Of a stretch of DNA of 64,000 bases, positions 16,984-24,927 are shown piece after piece. The stretch spans positions 124,001-188,000 of the forward strand of contig CBDDLR010000002.1 in assembly GCA_965230765.1 (NCBI GenBank). The letters run 5' to 3'. The DNA comes from Sunxiuqinia sp965230765. GTDB taxonomy: Bacteria; Bacteroidota; Bacteroidia; Bacteroidales; Prolixibacteraceae. The position numbers and the translations under genes are program-made. The notes under the pieces are model-generated. The model was given only the letters and a program-made list of their open reading frames with translations. It made no database searches and was not told the DNA's origin. Every line of letters starts with the position of its first letter. Position 1 is the stretch's first letter.

Positions 16984-18075
16984 ATGAAAAAGACAGCCTT
17001 CAATAAATATCATAAGGAAGTTGGTGGAAAAATGGTTGAATTTGCAGGGTATGAAATGCCTGTTGAATTTACCGGGATTAAAGACGAACACATGGCCGTA
17101 AGAAACGGTGTGGGTGTTTTTGATGTTTCACACATGGGTGAGTTTTGGGTAAAAGGCCCAAAAGCCAAAGACTTCGTTCAAAAAGTTACCACAAACGATA
17201 TTTGTAAACTAACCCCGGGGCAGGCACAATATTCTTGTTTCCCTAATGGGAAAGGTGGAATTGTAGATGATTTGCTGGTTTATTATTATGAAGCTGAAAA
17301 ATACATGTTGGTGGTAAATGCTGCCAATATTGAAAAAGATTGGGATTGGGTTGTTTCGCAAAATGACATGGGGGCAGAACTCGAAAATGCTTCAGATAAT
17401 ATAAGTCAGCTTGCTATTCAGGGACCAAAAGCAATCGAGGTATTGCAAAAACTTACTTCAGTTGATTTAAATAGTGTAAGCTATTATACGTTTGTAACAG
17501 GAGAGTTTGCCGGCGTAAAAGATGTGATCATTTCGGCAACAGGGTATACAGGTTCAGGCGGTTTCGAGCTGTACATGCATAATGGCGAAGCAGCAAAAGT
17601 TTACGAAGCCATATTTGAAGCTGGAAAAGAATACGATATAAAGTCAATTGGTTTGGGGGCGAGAGATACGCTTCGCCTTGAGATGGGATTCTGTCTGTAC
17701 GGAAATGATATTGATGATAACACTTCACCAATTGAAGCCGGATTAGGGTGGATTACCAAATTTAACGACGATAACCAGTTTGTTGACAAGGACTTTCTGT
17801 TGATGCAAAAAACGGAAGGTGTAACCAAAAAACTGCGTGGTTTCGAAATGATTGACCGAGGGATTCCACGCCAGGGGTACGAATTGGTTGATGCGGAAGG
17901 CGTGACCATTGGAAAAGTAACTTCAGGTACACAATCACCCATGTTGAATAAAGGTATTGGGATGGGGTATATCGTTAAAGAGTACTCGGCTTTTGGAACT
18001 GAAATATTTGTAAAAGTGCGGAATAAACTATTGAAAGCTAAGATAGTTAAAATACCTTTTGTAAGTCTTCAATAA
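16984..18075 (+). CDS. gcvT: Aminomethyltransferase, glycine cleavage T protein
   Basis: A 363-residue T protein of the glycine cleavage system; it transfers the methylene carbon from the lipoyl H protein to tetrahydrofolate and releases ammonia. The start MKKTAFNKYHKEVGGKMVEFAGYEMP at ATG 16984 matches the family better than the in-frame ATG 39 bp upstream. The GvfDVSHMGEF and GYTGSGGFELYM motifs and the catalytic aspartate (near D98, VDDLLVYYY) are present. A candidate -7 element TATTTTTG lies at 16953-16960. The other gcv genes are not in the window, and no glycine riboswitch is seen upstream. A strong terminator follows. Confidence 0.95.
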   Translation: MKKTAFNKYHKEVGGKMVEFAGYEMPVEFTGIKDEHMAVRNGVGVFDVSHMGEFWVKGPKAKDFVQKVTTNDICKLTPGQAQYSCFPNGKGGIVDDLLVYYYEAEKYMLVVNAANIEKDWDWVVSQNDMGAELENASDNISQLAIQGPKAIEVLQKLTSVDLNSVSYYTFVTGEFAGVKDVIISATGYTGSGGFELYMHNGEAAKVYEAIFEAGKEYDIKSIGLGARDTLRLEMGFCLYGNDIDDNTSPIEAGLGWITKFNDDNQFVDKDFLLMQKTEGVTKKLRGFEMIDRGIPRQGYELVDAEGVTIGKVTSGTQSPMLNKGIGMGYIVKEYSAFGTEIFVKVRNKLLKAKIVKIPFVSLQ

Positions 18076-18101
18076 AGGGGAACTTACAGCTTTACTGGGG
18101 G

Positions 18102-18129
18102 GCCTGTCTATAAAAAGACAGGCTTTTTT
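18102..18129 (+). terminator. Rho-independent terminator after gcvT
   Basis: Perfect 8-bp stem GCCTGTCT (18102-18109) and AGACAGGC (18116-18123) around an ATAAAA loop, followed by TTTTTT. It lies 27 bp after the gcvT stop codon. Confidence 0.9.
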
Positions 18130-18359
18130 CGTCACTATTTATATATGAAAAATCTACGCTTGTTATACAAGACAAATTACAATTCTAAATGGGTGAAAAA
18201 CGTAGCGTAAAAAAAGTGCGGAGGCATGATGTTTTAAAACTTGATTTTTTTTTATCTGAATGATATTTCTCAGAGATAAACAATGTGAATTAGCGTTAAT
18301 TTGTTTTAGAATTTGCAATTTTGGAGCAAAATTGTTTTAATCCTTTAATAATTGATAAA

Positions 18360-19433
18360 ATGAAGAAGCATAATTTTTCTGCTGGACCATCTATTTTACC
18401 TCAGTTTACAATTGAAAAAACAGCTGAAGCTATTAAAGACTTTGCTGGTACCGGGCTTTCTGTAATGGAAGTATCGCACCGGGGAAAAGAATTTGTTGCA
18501 GTAATGGAAGAAGCTCAGGCATTATTCCGCGAGTTGCTTAACATTCCTGATGATTATTCAGTATTGTTTTTAGGCGGCGGTGCATCTACGCAATTCTGCA
18601 TGATCCCTTATAACCTGATGAAGAAAAAAGCTGCTTATCTTAATACAGGTACATGGGCAGCGAAAGCGCTTAAAGAAGCAAAATTCTTTGGTGAGGTTGT
18701 TGAGGTTGCTTCTTCAAAAGAATCAGTTTACAACCATATCCCAAAAGGTTACGAAATCCCTGCGGATGCTGATTATTTCCATTTCACATCGAATAATACC
18801 ATTTATGGTACTCAAATTCGTAAGGACTTTGATCTGGATATCCCTGTGGTTTGTGATATGTCTTCAGATATCTTTTCAAGGGTATTTGATGTCACTAAAT
18901 ATGGACTTATTTACGGTGGTGCACAAAAGAACCTGGCTCCTGCTGGTGTAACATTTGTTATCGTTAAAAATGAATTGGTAGGTAAAGTGGAACGTGCTAT
19001 TCCAACGATGCTTAATTACCAAACACACATTGATGCAGGTTCAATGTTCAATACACCTCCTGTTACACCTATTTTTGCAGCCTTGCAAACATTAAAGTGG
19101 ATCAAGGAAAAAGGTGGTGTTGCTGCAATGCAAAAAATTAACGAGGATAAAGCAGCCTTGTTGTATGACGAGATTGACAGAAACCCATTGTTTGCTTGTC
19201 CTGTTCCTGAAAAAGAAGATCGTTCATTCATGAATGTTTGTTTCGTGATGAGTGAAGGAAAAAAAGAACTTGAAAAAGAGTTCCTGGAATTTGCTACATC
19301 AAAAGGAATGTCCGGAATGAAAGGACACCGTTCAGTTGGTGGTTTCAGGGCTTCTATCTACAACGCAATGCCTGTTGAAAGTATTCAGGCTTTGATTGAT
19401 TGTATGCAGGAGTTCGAAAAAATGAAAGCATAA
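18360..19433 (+). CDS. serC: Phosphoserine aminotransferase
   Basis: A 357-residue class V aminotransferase that converts 3-phosphohydroxypyruvate and glutamate to phosphoserine and 2-oxoglutarate. The ATG at 18360 gives the family start MKKHNFSAGPS; an upstream TTG start is not needed. The PLP lysine lies in YGGAQKNLAPAG, and the phosphate-binding HRSVGGFRASIYNAM is at the C-terminus. Followed by serA and a DUF1015 gene in the same direction, forming a serine-biosynthesis group. The intergenic region contains palindromic repeats, so serC and serA may be partly uncoupled. Confidence 0.95.
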   Translation: MKKHNFSAGPSILPQFTIEKTAEAIKDFAGTGLSVMEVSHRGKEFVAVMEEAQALFRELLNIPDDYSVLFLGGGASTQFCMIPYNLMKKKAAYLNTGTWAAKALKEAKFFGEVVEVASSKESVYNHIPKGYEIPADADYFHFTSNNTIYGTQIRKDFDLDIPVVCDMSSDIFSRVFDVTKYGLIYGGAQKNLAPAGVTFVIVKNELVGKVERAIPTMLNYQTHIDAGSMFNTPPVTPIFAALQTLKWIKEKGGVAAMQKINEDKAALLYDEIDRNPLFACPVPEKEDRSFMNVCFVMSEGKKELEKEFLEFATSKGMSGMKGHRSVGGFRASIYNAMPVESIQALIDCMQEFEKMKA

Positions 19434-19451
19434 TTTGTTATTTGATATAGG

Positions 19452-19548
19452 AAGGTGGATTGATTTCCACCTTTCGTTTATTAAGTCATTCTAAGCATGA
19501 GGAACGGCTAAAGTAACTACTGGTTACTTCGATTTGGCTTGCAATGAC
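19452..19548. repeat. Hairpin and dispersed palindromic repeat between serC and serA
   Basis: An imperfect terminator-like hairpin (AAGGTGGA 19452-19459 with TCCACCTT 19466-19473, then TCGTTT) is followed by a unit that opens with GTCATTC (19485) and closes with GCAATGAC (19541-19548), with a nested hairpin AAGTAAC/GTTACTT. GTCATT...AATGAC boundaries recur at 55620-55700, so this looks like a dispersed repeat inserted in the serC-serA gap. Confidence 0.55.
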
Positions 19549-19580
19549 ATTTTATTTTTTAACCTATAAAATTGAATAAA

Positions 19581-20510
19581 ATGACAAGAGTTTTAATTGC
19601 AACCGAAAAGCCGTTTGCGAAAGTTGCGGTTGCTAAAATGACAGAAATCTGCAAAGAAGCAGGATTTGAAGTTGACCTTCTTGAAAAGTACACCGACAAG
19701 TCTGAATTATTAAAGGCTGTAGAAACAGCAACTGCCATGATTGTCAGAAGTGACAAAGTGGACAAAGAAGTGCTTGATGCTGCAAAAGAGTTGAAAATTG
19801 TAGTAAGGGCTGGTGCCGGATACGATAATATCGATACTGCATACGCCAAGGAAAAAGGTATTGTCGGTGTTTGTGTAATGAATACCCCTGGGCAAAACTC
19901 AAACGCTGTGGCAGAGTTAGCTGTAGGCTTAGCTATTCTAGGAATGCGTGAGTTCTTTAGCGGAAAAGCAGGTGGTGAATTGCGCGGAAAAGTCCTTGGT
20001 TTACATGGTTACGGATATGTTGCCAGAAATGTACACCGCATTGCCCGTGCTATGGGAATGACCGTTAAAGTTTACACACGTTACAGCAAAGCTCAGGCTA
20101 CTTCTCAAGGTATCGAAGTTACCAATTCACTTGAAGAGCTTTACGCAGTTTCCGATGTTGTTTCTATTCACGTTCCTGCAAAAGGTGAGCACATTAAATC
20201 AGTAAGTAAAGATGTTCTTCAAAACCTTAAAGAAGGAGCTGTCGTTGTAAATACTGCGCGGAAAGAAGTAATCAACGAAGAAGAACTTTGCCAGTTTATG
20301 GAAGAGCGTACTGACGTGAAATACTTGTCAGACATAGCTCCTGACTGCATTGATACGTTCAAGGAGAAATTTGAAGGACGTTACTACTTCACACCAAAAA
20401 AGATTGGTGCACAAACTGCTGAAGCTAACATGAATGCAGGTGTTGCAGCAGCTGAACAAATCGTGGCTTATATTGAGACTGGTGACAATACGTATCAGGT
20501 AAATAAGTAA
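19581..20510 (+). CDS. serA: D-3-phosphoglycerate dehydrogenase, short form
   Basis: A 309-residue NAD-dependent D-2-hydroxyacid dehydrogenase catalysing the first step of serine synthesis. I prefer ATG 19581 to the upstream TTG. The Rossmann loop reads GLHGYGYVARNVHR and the catalytic arginine lies in NTARKEV. The usual catalytic histidine in TPHIG is absent: the segment is FTPKKIGAQT, with lysines at 273-274. There is no C-terminal ACT domain, so feedback inhibition by serine in the usual way is not expected. Lys-containing, ACT-less enzymes are known as the type III form in Entamoeba and Bacteroidota. Placement between serC and DUF1015 supports the assignment. Confidence 0.93.
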   Translation: MTRVLIATEKPFAKVAVAKMTEICKEAGFEVDLLEKYTDKSELLKAVETATAMIVRSDKVDKEVLDAAKELKIVVRAGAGYDNIDTAYAKEKGIVGVCVMNTPGQNSNAVAELAVGLAILGMREFFSGKAGGELRGKVLGLHGYGYVARNVHRIARAMGMTVKVYTRYSKAQATSQGIEVTNSLEELYAVSDVVSIHVPAKGEHIKSVSKDVLQNLKEGAVVVNTARKEVINEEELCQFMEERTDVKYLSDIAPDCIDTFKEKFEGRYYFTPKKIGAQTAEANMNAGVAAAEQIVAYIETGDNTYQVNK

Positions 20511-20541
20511 AAGTCTCCATTTAGTTTTAAGAAAAAGTGAT

Positions 20542-20592
20542 TTTAAACCACATGTTCATTCATTTTTACTTTAAAAAAGTGAACGGTTTAAA
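20542..20592 (+). promoter_or_regulatory. Long inverted repeat upstream of the DUF1015 gene
   Basis: TTTAAACC (20542-20549) pairs with GGTTTAAA (20585-20592), and the nested GTTCA (20554-20558) pairs with TGAAC (20580-20584), leaving a 4-nt bulge and a 21-nt loop. It ends 27 bp before the DUF1015 start and is not followed by a T tract, so it looks like an mRNA leader structure or protein-binding site rather than a terminator. Confidence 0.45.
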
Positions 20593-20619
20593 TTGCCCAA
20601 TAGTTAAAAAAAGAAAGAT

Positions 20620-21870
20620 ATGGCTACAATAAAACCATTTAGAGGCCTTCGCCCACCAAAAGAAATTGTTAAAGATTTGGCATGTTTGCCTTATGATGTG
20701 ATGAACTCACAAGAGGCAGCGCAAATGGCTGAAGGAAAAGAAAATTCATTGTTGCACATTACCCGTGCAGAGATCGATTGCCCGGCAGGAACTGATATTC
20801 ATTCAGAAACAGTTTACAATAAGTCGGTTGAAAATTTTAAGAATTTCCAGACTGAAGGTTGGTTGCAGAAAGAAGACGAACCTAAATATTACATTTACGC
20901 TCAGACCATGGATGGTCGCACACAGTACGGTATTGTTGGTGCTGCTGCTTGCCAGGATTACCACGATGGCATCATTAAAAAGCATGAGCTGACCCGTCCG
21001 GATAAAGAAGAGGACAGGATGATCCTTACCCGTTATTTAAACGCAAATATCGAACCTGTATTCTTCTCTTATAAAGCAGTGCCTGAGATTGATGCGATTG
21101 TATCGAAGATTGTTTCAGAACAGGAAGCGGATTATGATTTTGTTGCTGAGGATGGCTTTGGGCACCACTTCTGGGTGATCAACGAAGCGGAAATCAATGC
21201 AGAAATCGAACAGTTGTTTGCGACAAAAGTACCTGCAACTTACGTTGCCGATGGGCATCACCGTACAGCAGCTGCTGCACGAATTGGCGTAGAGAAAAAA
21301 GGTCAAAACAGCAACCATACAGGAGAAGAGCCTTACAACTATTTTATGGCTGTTCACTTTCCGGATGACCAGTTGCAAATTATTGACTATAACCGTGTCG
21401 TAAAGGATTTAAATAATCTTACAGAAGCTGAATTAATTGAAAAGCTTGAGCAAGGTTTTGACGTTGAAAATATGGGTTCTGATATTTATAAACCTTCAAA
21501 ACTTCATGAATTCAGTATGTACCTTTCTGGAAGTTGGTATAAGCTAACTGCAAAAGAAGGGACTTACGATGATAATGATCCGATTGGTGTGCTTGATGTG
21601 ACGATCCTGTCTAATCAGGTTTTAGAACCAATATTGGACATTCAGGATTTGAGAACCTCTAAGCGAATTGATTTTGTGGGCGGTATCCGCGGATTGGCTG
21701 AGCTTCAAAAACGAGTTGATTCGGGTGAAATGAAAGTCGCTTTTGCACTTTACCCGGTTTCCATGAAACAATTGATTGATATTGCTGACACAGGTAATAT
21801 TATGCCTCCAAAAACTACCTGGTTCGAGCCAAAGCTACGCTCTGGTTTGGTGATCAATCCAATAGATTAA
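20620..21870 (+). CDS. DUF1015 family protein linked to serine synthesis
   Basis: A 416-residue protein of the DUF1015 family, starting MATIKPFRGLRPPKEIVKDLACLPYDV. Its best motif is YVADGHHRTAAAARI near residues 207-221, a DGHHR signature shared with ParB/sulfiredoxin-fold enzymes that include free-serine kinases. It follows serC and serA in the same direction, with a 109 bp gap, and no serB-type phosphoserine phosphatase is in the group. From this I infer that it may act on serine or phosphoserine, but that is not shown by the sequence alone. Full length for the family. Confidence 0.88.
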   Translation: MATIKPFRGLRPPKEIVKDLACLPYDVMNSQEAAQMAEGKENSLLHITRAEIDCPAGTDIHSETVYNKSVENFKNFQTEGWLQKEDEPKYYIYAQTMDGRTQYGIVGAAACQDYHDGIIKKHELTRPDKEEDRMILTRYLNANIEPVFFSYKAVPEIDAIVSKIVSEQEADYDFVAEDGFGHHFWVINEAEINAEIEQLFATKVPATYVADGHHRTAAAARIGVEKKGQNSNHTGEEPYNYFMAVHFPDDQLQIIDYNRVVKDLNNLTEAELIEKLEQGFDVENMGSDIYKPSKLHEFSMYLSGSWYKLTAKEGTYDDNDPIGVLDVTILSNQVLEPILDIQDLRTSKRIDFVGGIRGLAELQKRVDSGEMKVAFALYPVSMKQLIDIADTGNIMPPKTTWFEPKLRSGLVINPID

Positions 21871-21893
21871 GATTTTTAAATCAAAGCAATAAA

Positions 21894-21927
21894 AAACCCC
21901 GGGGAGCTTTCTCCGGGGTTTCTTTTT
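21894..21927. terminator. Bidirectional terminator between convergent genes
   Basis: AAACCCCGG (21894-21902) pairs with CCGGGGTTT (21913-21921), followed by CTTTTT on the plus strand and preceded by an A-rich run, so that it can serve both the DUF1015 gene and the convergent gene at 21940-22317. Confidence 0.88.
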
Positions 21928-21939
21928 ATCGATTATCAA

Positions 21940-22317
21940 TTAATCTTCAAGATCGTCTTCTTCATCCCCTTCATCTTCAAAGGTTTCTTCGTTGTCGTCA
22001 CCAAGATTATCCGCAATGTATTCCAATTCTGCGTATTTATCTTCGTACTCTGCTTTTGACTCATCCTTTAAAGTACCTTCATCATCGTAATCTTCGTCAT
22101 CGCTGATAATGTTGTCAGCCTGCTCGGTGGTCATTCGAACCAAATAATACTTTTCATCGGTTTCAAATGGTAAGGCGCTAACCAGCAACCCATCTTTGTT
22201 CGGAAATGTGATTAGGTATTGGGCGAATCCATTGGGATAAACCAACTTTATTTGTTCCTTGATCGCATCGTCAAGTTTACCGTAGTCTTTTATAACTTTT
22301 GGCTTGTTCGGTGTCAT
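21940..22317 (-). CDS. Conserved hypothetical protein with acidic tail
   Basis: A 125-residue cytoplasmic protein. Residues 1-72 are a small folded domain (IKDYGKLDDAIKEQIKLVYP, then LITFPNKDGLLVSALPFETDEKYYLVRM), and the C-terminal 50 residues are dominated by Asp and Glu, ending EDEGDEEDDLED. I recall proteins of this shape in many Bacteroidota, but no function is established to my knowledge. It is monocistronic and convergent with the DUF1015 gene. The acidic tail could be a flexible interaction or charge-mimicking segment. Confidence 0.75.
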   Translation of the reverse strand: MTPNKPKVIKDYGKLDDAIKEQIKLVYPNGFAQYLITFPNKDGLLVSALPFETDEKYYLVRMTTEQADNIISDDEDYDDEGTLKDESKAEYEDKYAELEYIADNLGDDNEETFEDEGDEEDDLED

Positions 22318-22515
22318 TTTTTTTCCTCCAAATCTTGAGAGTCCAAAAGGACAAATTTGTCAACTTTTTAAAGGTTATTTTTTTCGAAAAATACAAAATT
22401 GGATGAATAAATAAATAGGTTGGATAGCATTGTTTGAAAAAAAAAATCAACACCTTTTTAATTTTTCAATTCTGATGAAAGTGTTTGTTTTTAATGCTTT
22501 GTAAATCAGTAGTTT

Positions 22516-23112
22516 CTACTGGTGGATGTCTTTCGTTTTTATCACGGGCATGTTTTCTAATGAGTAAAAAGCATTGATTATTCCTACTTTTTTATAAGAA
22601 TGAATGTCTTTTTCTGTGATTGTTTTTTCAACGATTAAATCAGACTCAAGAAGCCGATGTCGCTGTGTGCCTTTTAATAGCGGATTTCGTGGTGTGAACC
22701 ATGTTTCACCATCCGCAAATAACAGGTTTCCTGTATAGCTGTCCGTAGCTTTTCCATTTTTAATGATGATGATATCATCGCATTCGCCTCTGAGGCTAAA
22801 AAGATGGTTCAGGCGTTCCCGGTCTGCATATTTATATTGGTAGTTAATTTCATCGTCATGGACCAGTTTCAACGATTTTATCTCACGAAGTCGATAGGGT
22901 AGGAATTCAATCTTCTGAATTTTTTCAGCATACGTTATTCTGCATCGAAACAGTCCACTTTTTGCTTCTTCCGGAATTGCAATCTCATGCTCAAGTGAAA
23001 TGGGATCTTTATGGAATAGTTCGCTGCGGGCATGGTCAAATCTTTTTTGGTGAAAGTCTAGATTAGCAAGCTTTCCATCTTCTAGTTTTATGGTTTCAAG
23101 CAAAAGGCACAT
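22516..23112 (-). CDS. pabC: Aminotransferase class IV, aminodeoxychorismate lyase-like
   Basis: A 198-residue PLP enzyme of fold type IV. The PLP lysine fits the segment YQYKYADRERL, and the cofactor phosphate-binding part fits IIIIKNGKATDSYTGNLLF with KGTQRHRLLE. It is shorter than typical PabC (about 270 residues) but this compact form is common in Bacteroidota. Its start overlaps the pabB stop by 17 bp, which supports the role of cleaving aminodeoxychorismate to p-aminobenzoate and pyruvate for folate. No pabA glutaminase is nearby. Confidence 0.85.
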   Translation of the reverse strand: MCLLLETIKLEDGKLANLDFHQKRFDHARSELFHKDPISLEHEIAIPEEAKSGLFRCRITYAEKIQKIEFLPYRLREIKSLKLVHDDEINYQYKYADRERLNHLFSLRGECDDIIIIKNGKATDSYTGNLLFADGETWFTPRNPLLKGTQRHRLLESDLIVEKTITEKDIHSYKKVGIINAFYSLENMPVIKTKDIHQ

Positions 23113-24070
23113 ATACTTTTTTTATCAGCTCCAGGTATTCATCTTCGCATTGGCTCATGTAAGTAATTCCGCCTCCGCTTTTGAATACCAGTTGGTTATT
23201 CTGTTGCTCAAGATAGCGAATTAAAACACAACTGTCCAGATCCTGTCCGTCGTAGATTCCAAAAATACCAGTGTAATATCCCCTGTCGTATTTTTCTGCT
23301 GCTTTAATAATTTCAACAGTCTTTTTCTTGGGTGCCCCGCTAATTGACCCTGCCGGAAGCATTTTAGCAATAATTGTCCCTAGCTGCTCGTGGTAGTTTT
23401 CAGGTAACTGACCAACAATCTTAGAACTCATTTGCAACAAGTCAGACTTATTTGATTTTATGCGGTCAATGTATCGGAAGCGGTCAACCTCAACCTGGTC
23501 TGAAACTGTACTCAGATCGTTGCGGATTAAATCAACAATGGTGTTGTGTTCTGCCAACTCTTTTTTGTCACTCTTCAAAACGAATTCGGCATTTTTCGTA
23601 TTGGCATCAATTGTGCCCTTCATGGGGTTTGAAGAAATAATCCCATCATTAATGCGCACAAAAATTTCCGGAGAAAAACAAACGAATTGATCTTTTAGCA
23701 AAATCTTGTACGGGGCGTTTGCCGTATGGAAAATATCTTCCAAACTATAATTGGTCGATATACGTGTTGGCATCGTTAAGTTAAGTAAATAACTATCGCC
23801 GTTGTAAATATGTTTCTGAACCAGTTCGAATGCCGTTTGATAACGTTTGTATGAGACCGGCATTATTTCCCAGCTAAGTTTGTTCTTTTTAATTTCAACA
23901 GGATCAAAGTTGCTGTGAACAGGGGTTTTCCAAAGAATTTCATTCTGGCTCTCATCCCACTCAAAAATCAGTGGTTTCTGAAAATCAAAATCGAATAAAA
24001 AAACGAATGGTTTTCTTTTCTTCCCAAACTCATTCATCTTTAATATGATATTCTCAATCCTGTTCTGCAT
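23096..24070 (-). CDS. pabB: Aminodeoxychorismate synthase component I
   Basis: A chorismate-binding enzyme that adds ammonia to chorismate for p-aminobenzoate and folate synthesis. Motifs include NPMKGTIDANTKNAE (active-site loop), DLIRNDLSTV and the metal/chorismate site GSISGAPKKKTVEII near the C-terminus. I place the start at ATG 24070 (MQNRIENIILKMNEFGKK, 324 aa). The reading frame is open further upstream to 24163, but a TATATTTG -7 element at 24086-24079 lies just before this ATG and the longer version would run into the yggS promoter. It overlaps pabC by 17 bp. Confidence 0.9.
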   Translation of the reverse strand: MQNRIENIILKMNEFGKKRKPFVFLFDFDFQKPLIFEWDESQNEILWKTPVHSNFDPVEIKKNKLSWEIMPVSYKRYQTAFELVQKHIYNGDSYLLNLTMPTRISTNYSLEDIFHTANAPYKILLKDQFVCFSPEIFVRINDGIISSNPMKGTIDANTKNAEFVLKSDKKELAEHNTIVDLIRNDLSTVSDQVEVDRFRYIDRIKSNKSDLLQMSSKIVGQLPENYHEQLGTIIAKMLPAGSISGAPKKKTVEIIKAAEKYDRGYYTGIFGIYDGQDLDSCVLIRYLEQQNNQLVFKSGGGITYMSQCEDEYLELIKKVYVPFA

Positions 24071-24078
24071 GAAGGGTG

Positions 24079-24086
24079 CAAATATA
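24079..24086 (-). promoter_or_regulatory. Candidate -7 element of the pabB-pabC promoter
   Basis: Minus-strand TATATTTG matches TAnnTTTG and ends 8 bp before the chosen pabB start, which predicts a very short leader. No TTTG at the ideal distance upstream is seen. Confidence 0.45.
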
Positions 24087-24152
24087 AAAAATAGACGGTC
24101 AATAAATCCATGATACTTCCCCAATCCCTTTAAAAAAGCGAAAAAATAGATG

Positions 24153-24180
24153 TTTGATTCCATCTGCTTTTGTAGATTTG
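24153..24180 (+). promoter_or_regulatory. Candidate yggS promoter
   Basis: TAGATTTG (24173-24180) matches the Bacteroidota -7 element, with TTTG at 24153-24156 as -33 (16-bp spacer, slightly short). Transcription would begin about 12 bp before the ATG at 24198. Confidence 0.5.
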
Positions 24181-24197
24181 TACATCAAACTATTGAG

Positions 24198-24869
24198 ATG
24201 GATATTGCCGGAAATATCGAAAAATTAAAAAAAGAACTTGACGAGCATATTTGCCTGGTAGCGGTTTCAAAAACAAAACCAAACGAAGATATTTTGGAAG
24301 CCTACAGCACAGGGCACCGGGTGTTTGGTGAGAACAAGGTGCAGGATTTGGTAAAAAAAGCAGAAGAGCTGCCCAACGATATTCAATGGCACTTTATTGG
24401 TCACCCGCAAACAAACAAAGTTAAATATATTGCACCCTTCATTAGCCTGATTCATGGGGTTGACTCCATTAAGTTGTTGAAGATGATAGACAAAGAAGGC
24501 AAAAAGAACGATCGGGTGATTAATTGTTTGTTGCAGTTTCATATTGCTGAAGAACAAACAAAGTTTGGTTTGAATTTGGCTGAAGCGCAATCAATTTTGG
24601 AGAGCCCGGAGTTTACAGCGTTGGAGCATGTGAGAGTCGTAGGTATTATGGGCATGGCAACCTATACGGATGATGATGAGCAAATAAGAAAAGAATTTAA
24701 GGGATTAATGTCAGTTTTTAATTCATTAAAAGAAACTTATTTTGCAGAAGACGAATTGTTCACTGAGATTTCAATGGGTATGTCTGGCGATTATGAAATT
24801 GCCCTTGAAGAAGGCAGCACCATGATCAGGGTGGGCAGCTCAATATTTGGTGAACGTGTTTACCATTGA
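24198..24869 (+). CDS. YggS-family PLP homeostasis protein
   Basis: A 223-residue PLP-binding protein of the YggS/PROSC family, which buffers pyridoxal phosphate and affects amino acid and vitamin B6 balance. The PLP lysine lies in VAVSKTKPNEDI, the family motif GENKVQDLVKKAEEL and HFIGHPQTNKVKYI follow, and the phosphate-binding end is SMGMSGDYEIALEEGSTMIRVGSSIFG. The ATG at 24198 gives the family start and leaves room for a promoter; the longer frame from 24150 overlaps the divergent pabB region. Confidence 0.93.
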   Translation: MDIAGNIEKLKKELDEHICLVAVSKTKPNEDILEAYSTGHRVFGENKVQDLVKKAEELPNDIQWHFIGHPQTNKVKYIAPFISLIHGVDSIKLLKMIDKEGKKNDRVINCLLQFHIAEEQTKFGLNLAEAQSILESPEFTALEHVRVVGIMGMATYTDDDEQIRKEFKGLMSVFNSLKETYFAEDELFTEISMGMSGDYEIALEEGSTMIRVGSSIFGERVYH

Positions 24870-24927
24870 ACAAGCAATAGCTTTTGTGGTTTTATAGAAC
24901 AAAAAAATCTAACTAATACTTTAAACA

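Noticed and set aside
18133..18210. A 21-codon frame (MKNLRLLYKTNYN...) after the gcvT terminator
   Set aside because: It has no bias toward a regulatory amino acid, no following attenuator, and is within the length expected by chance.
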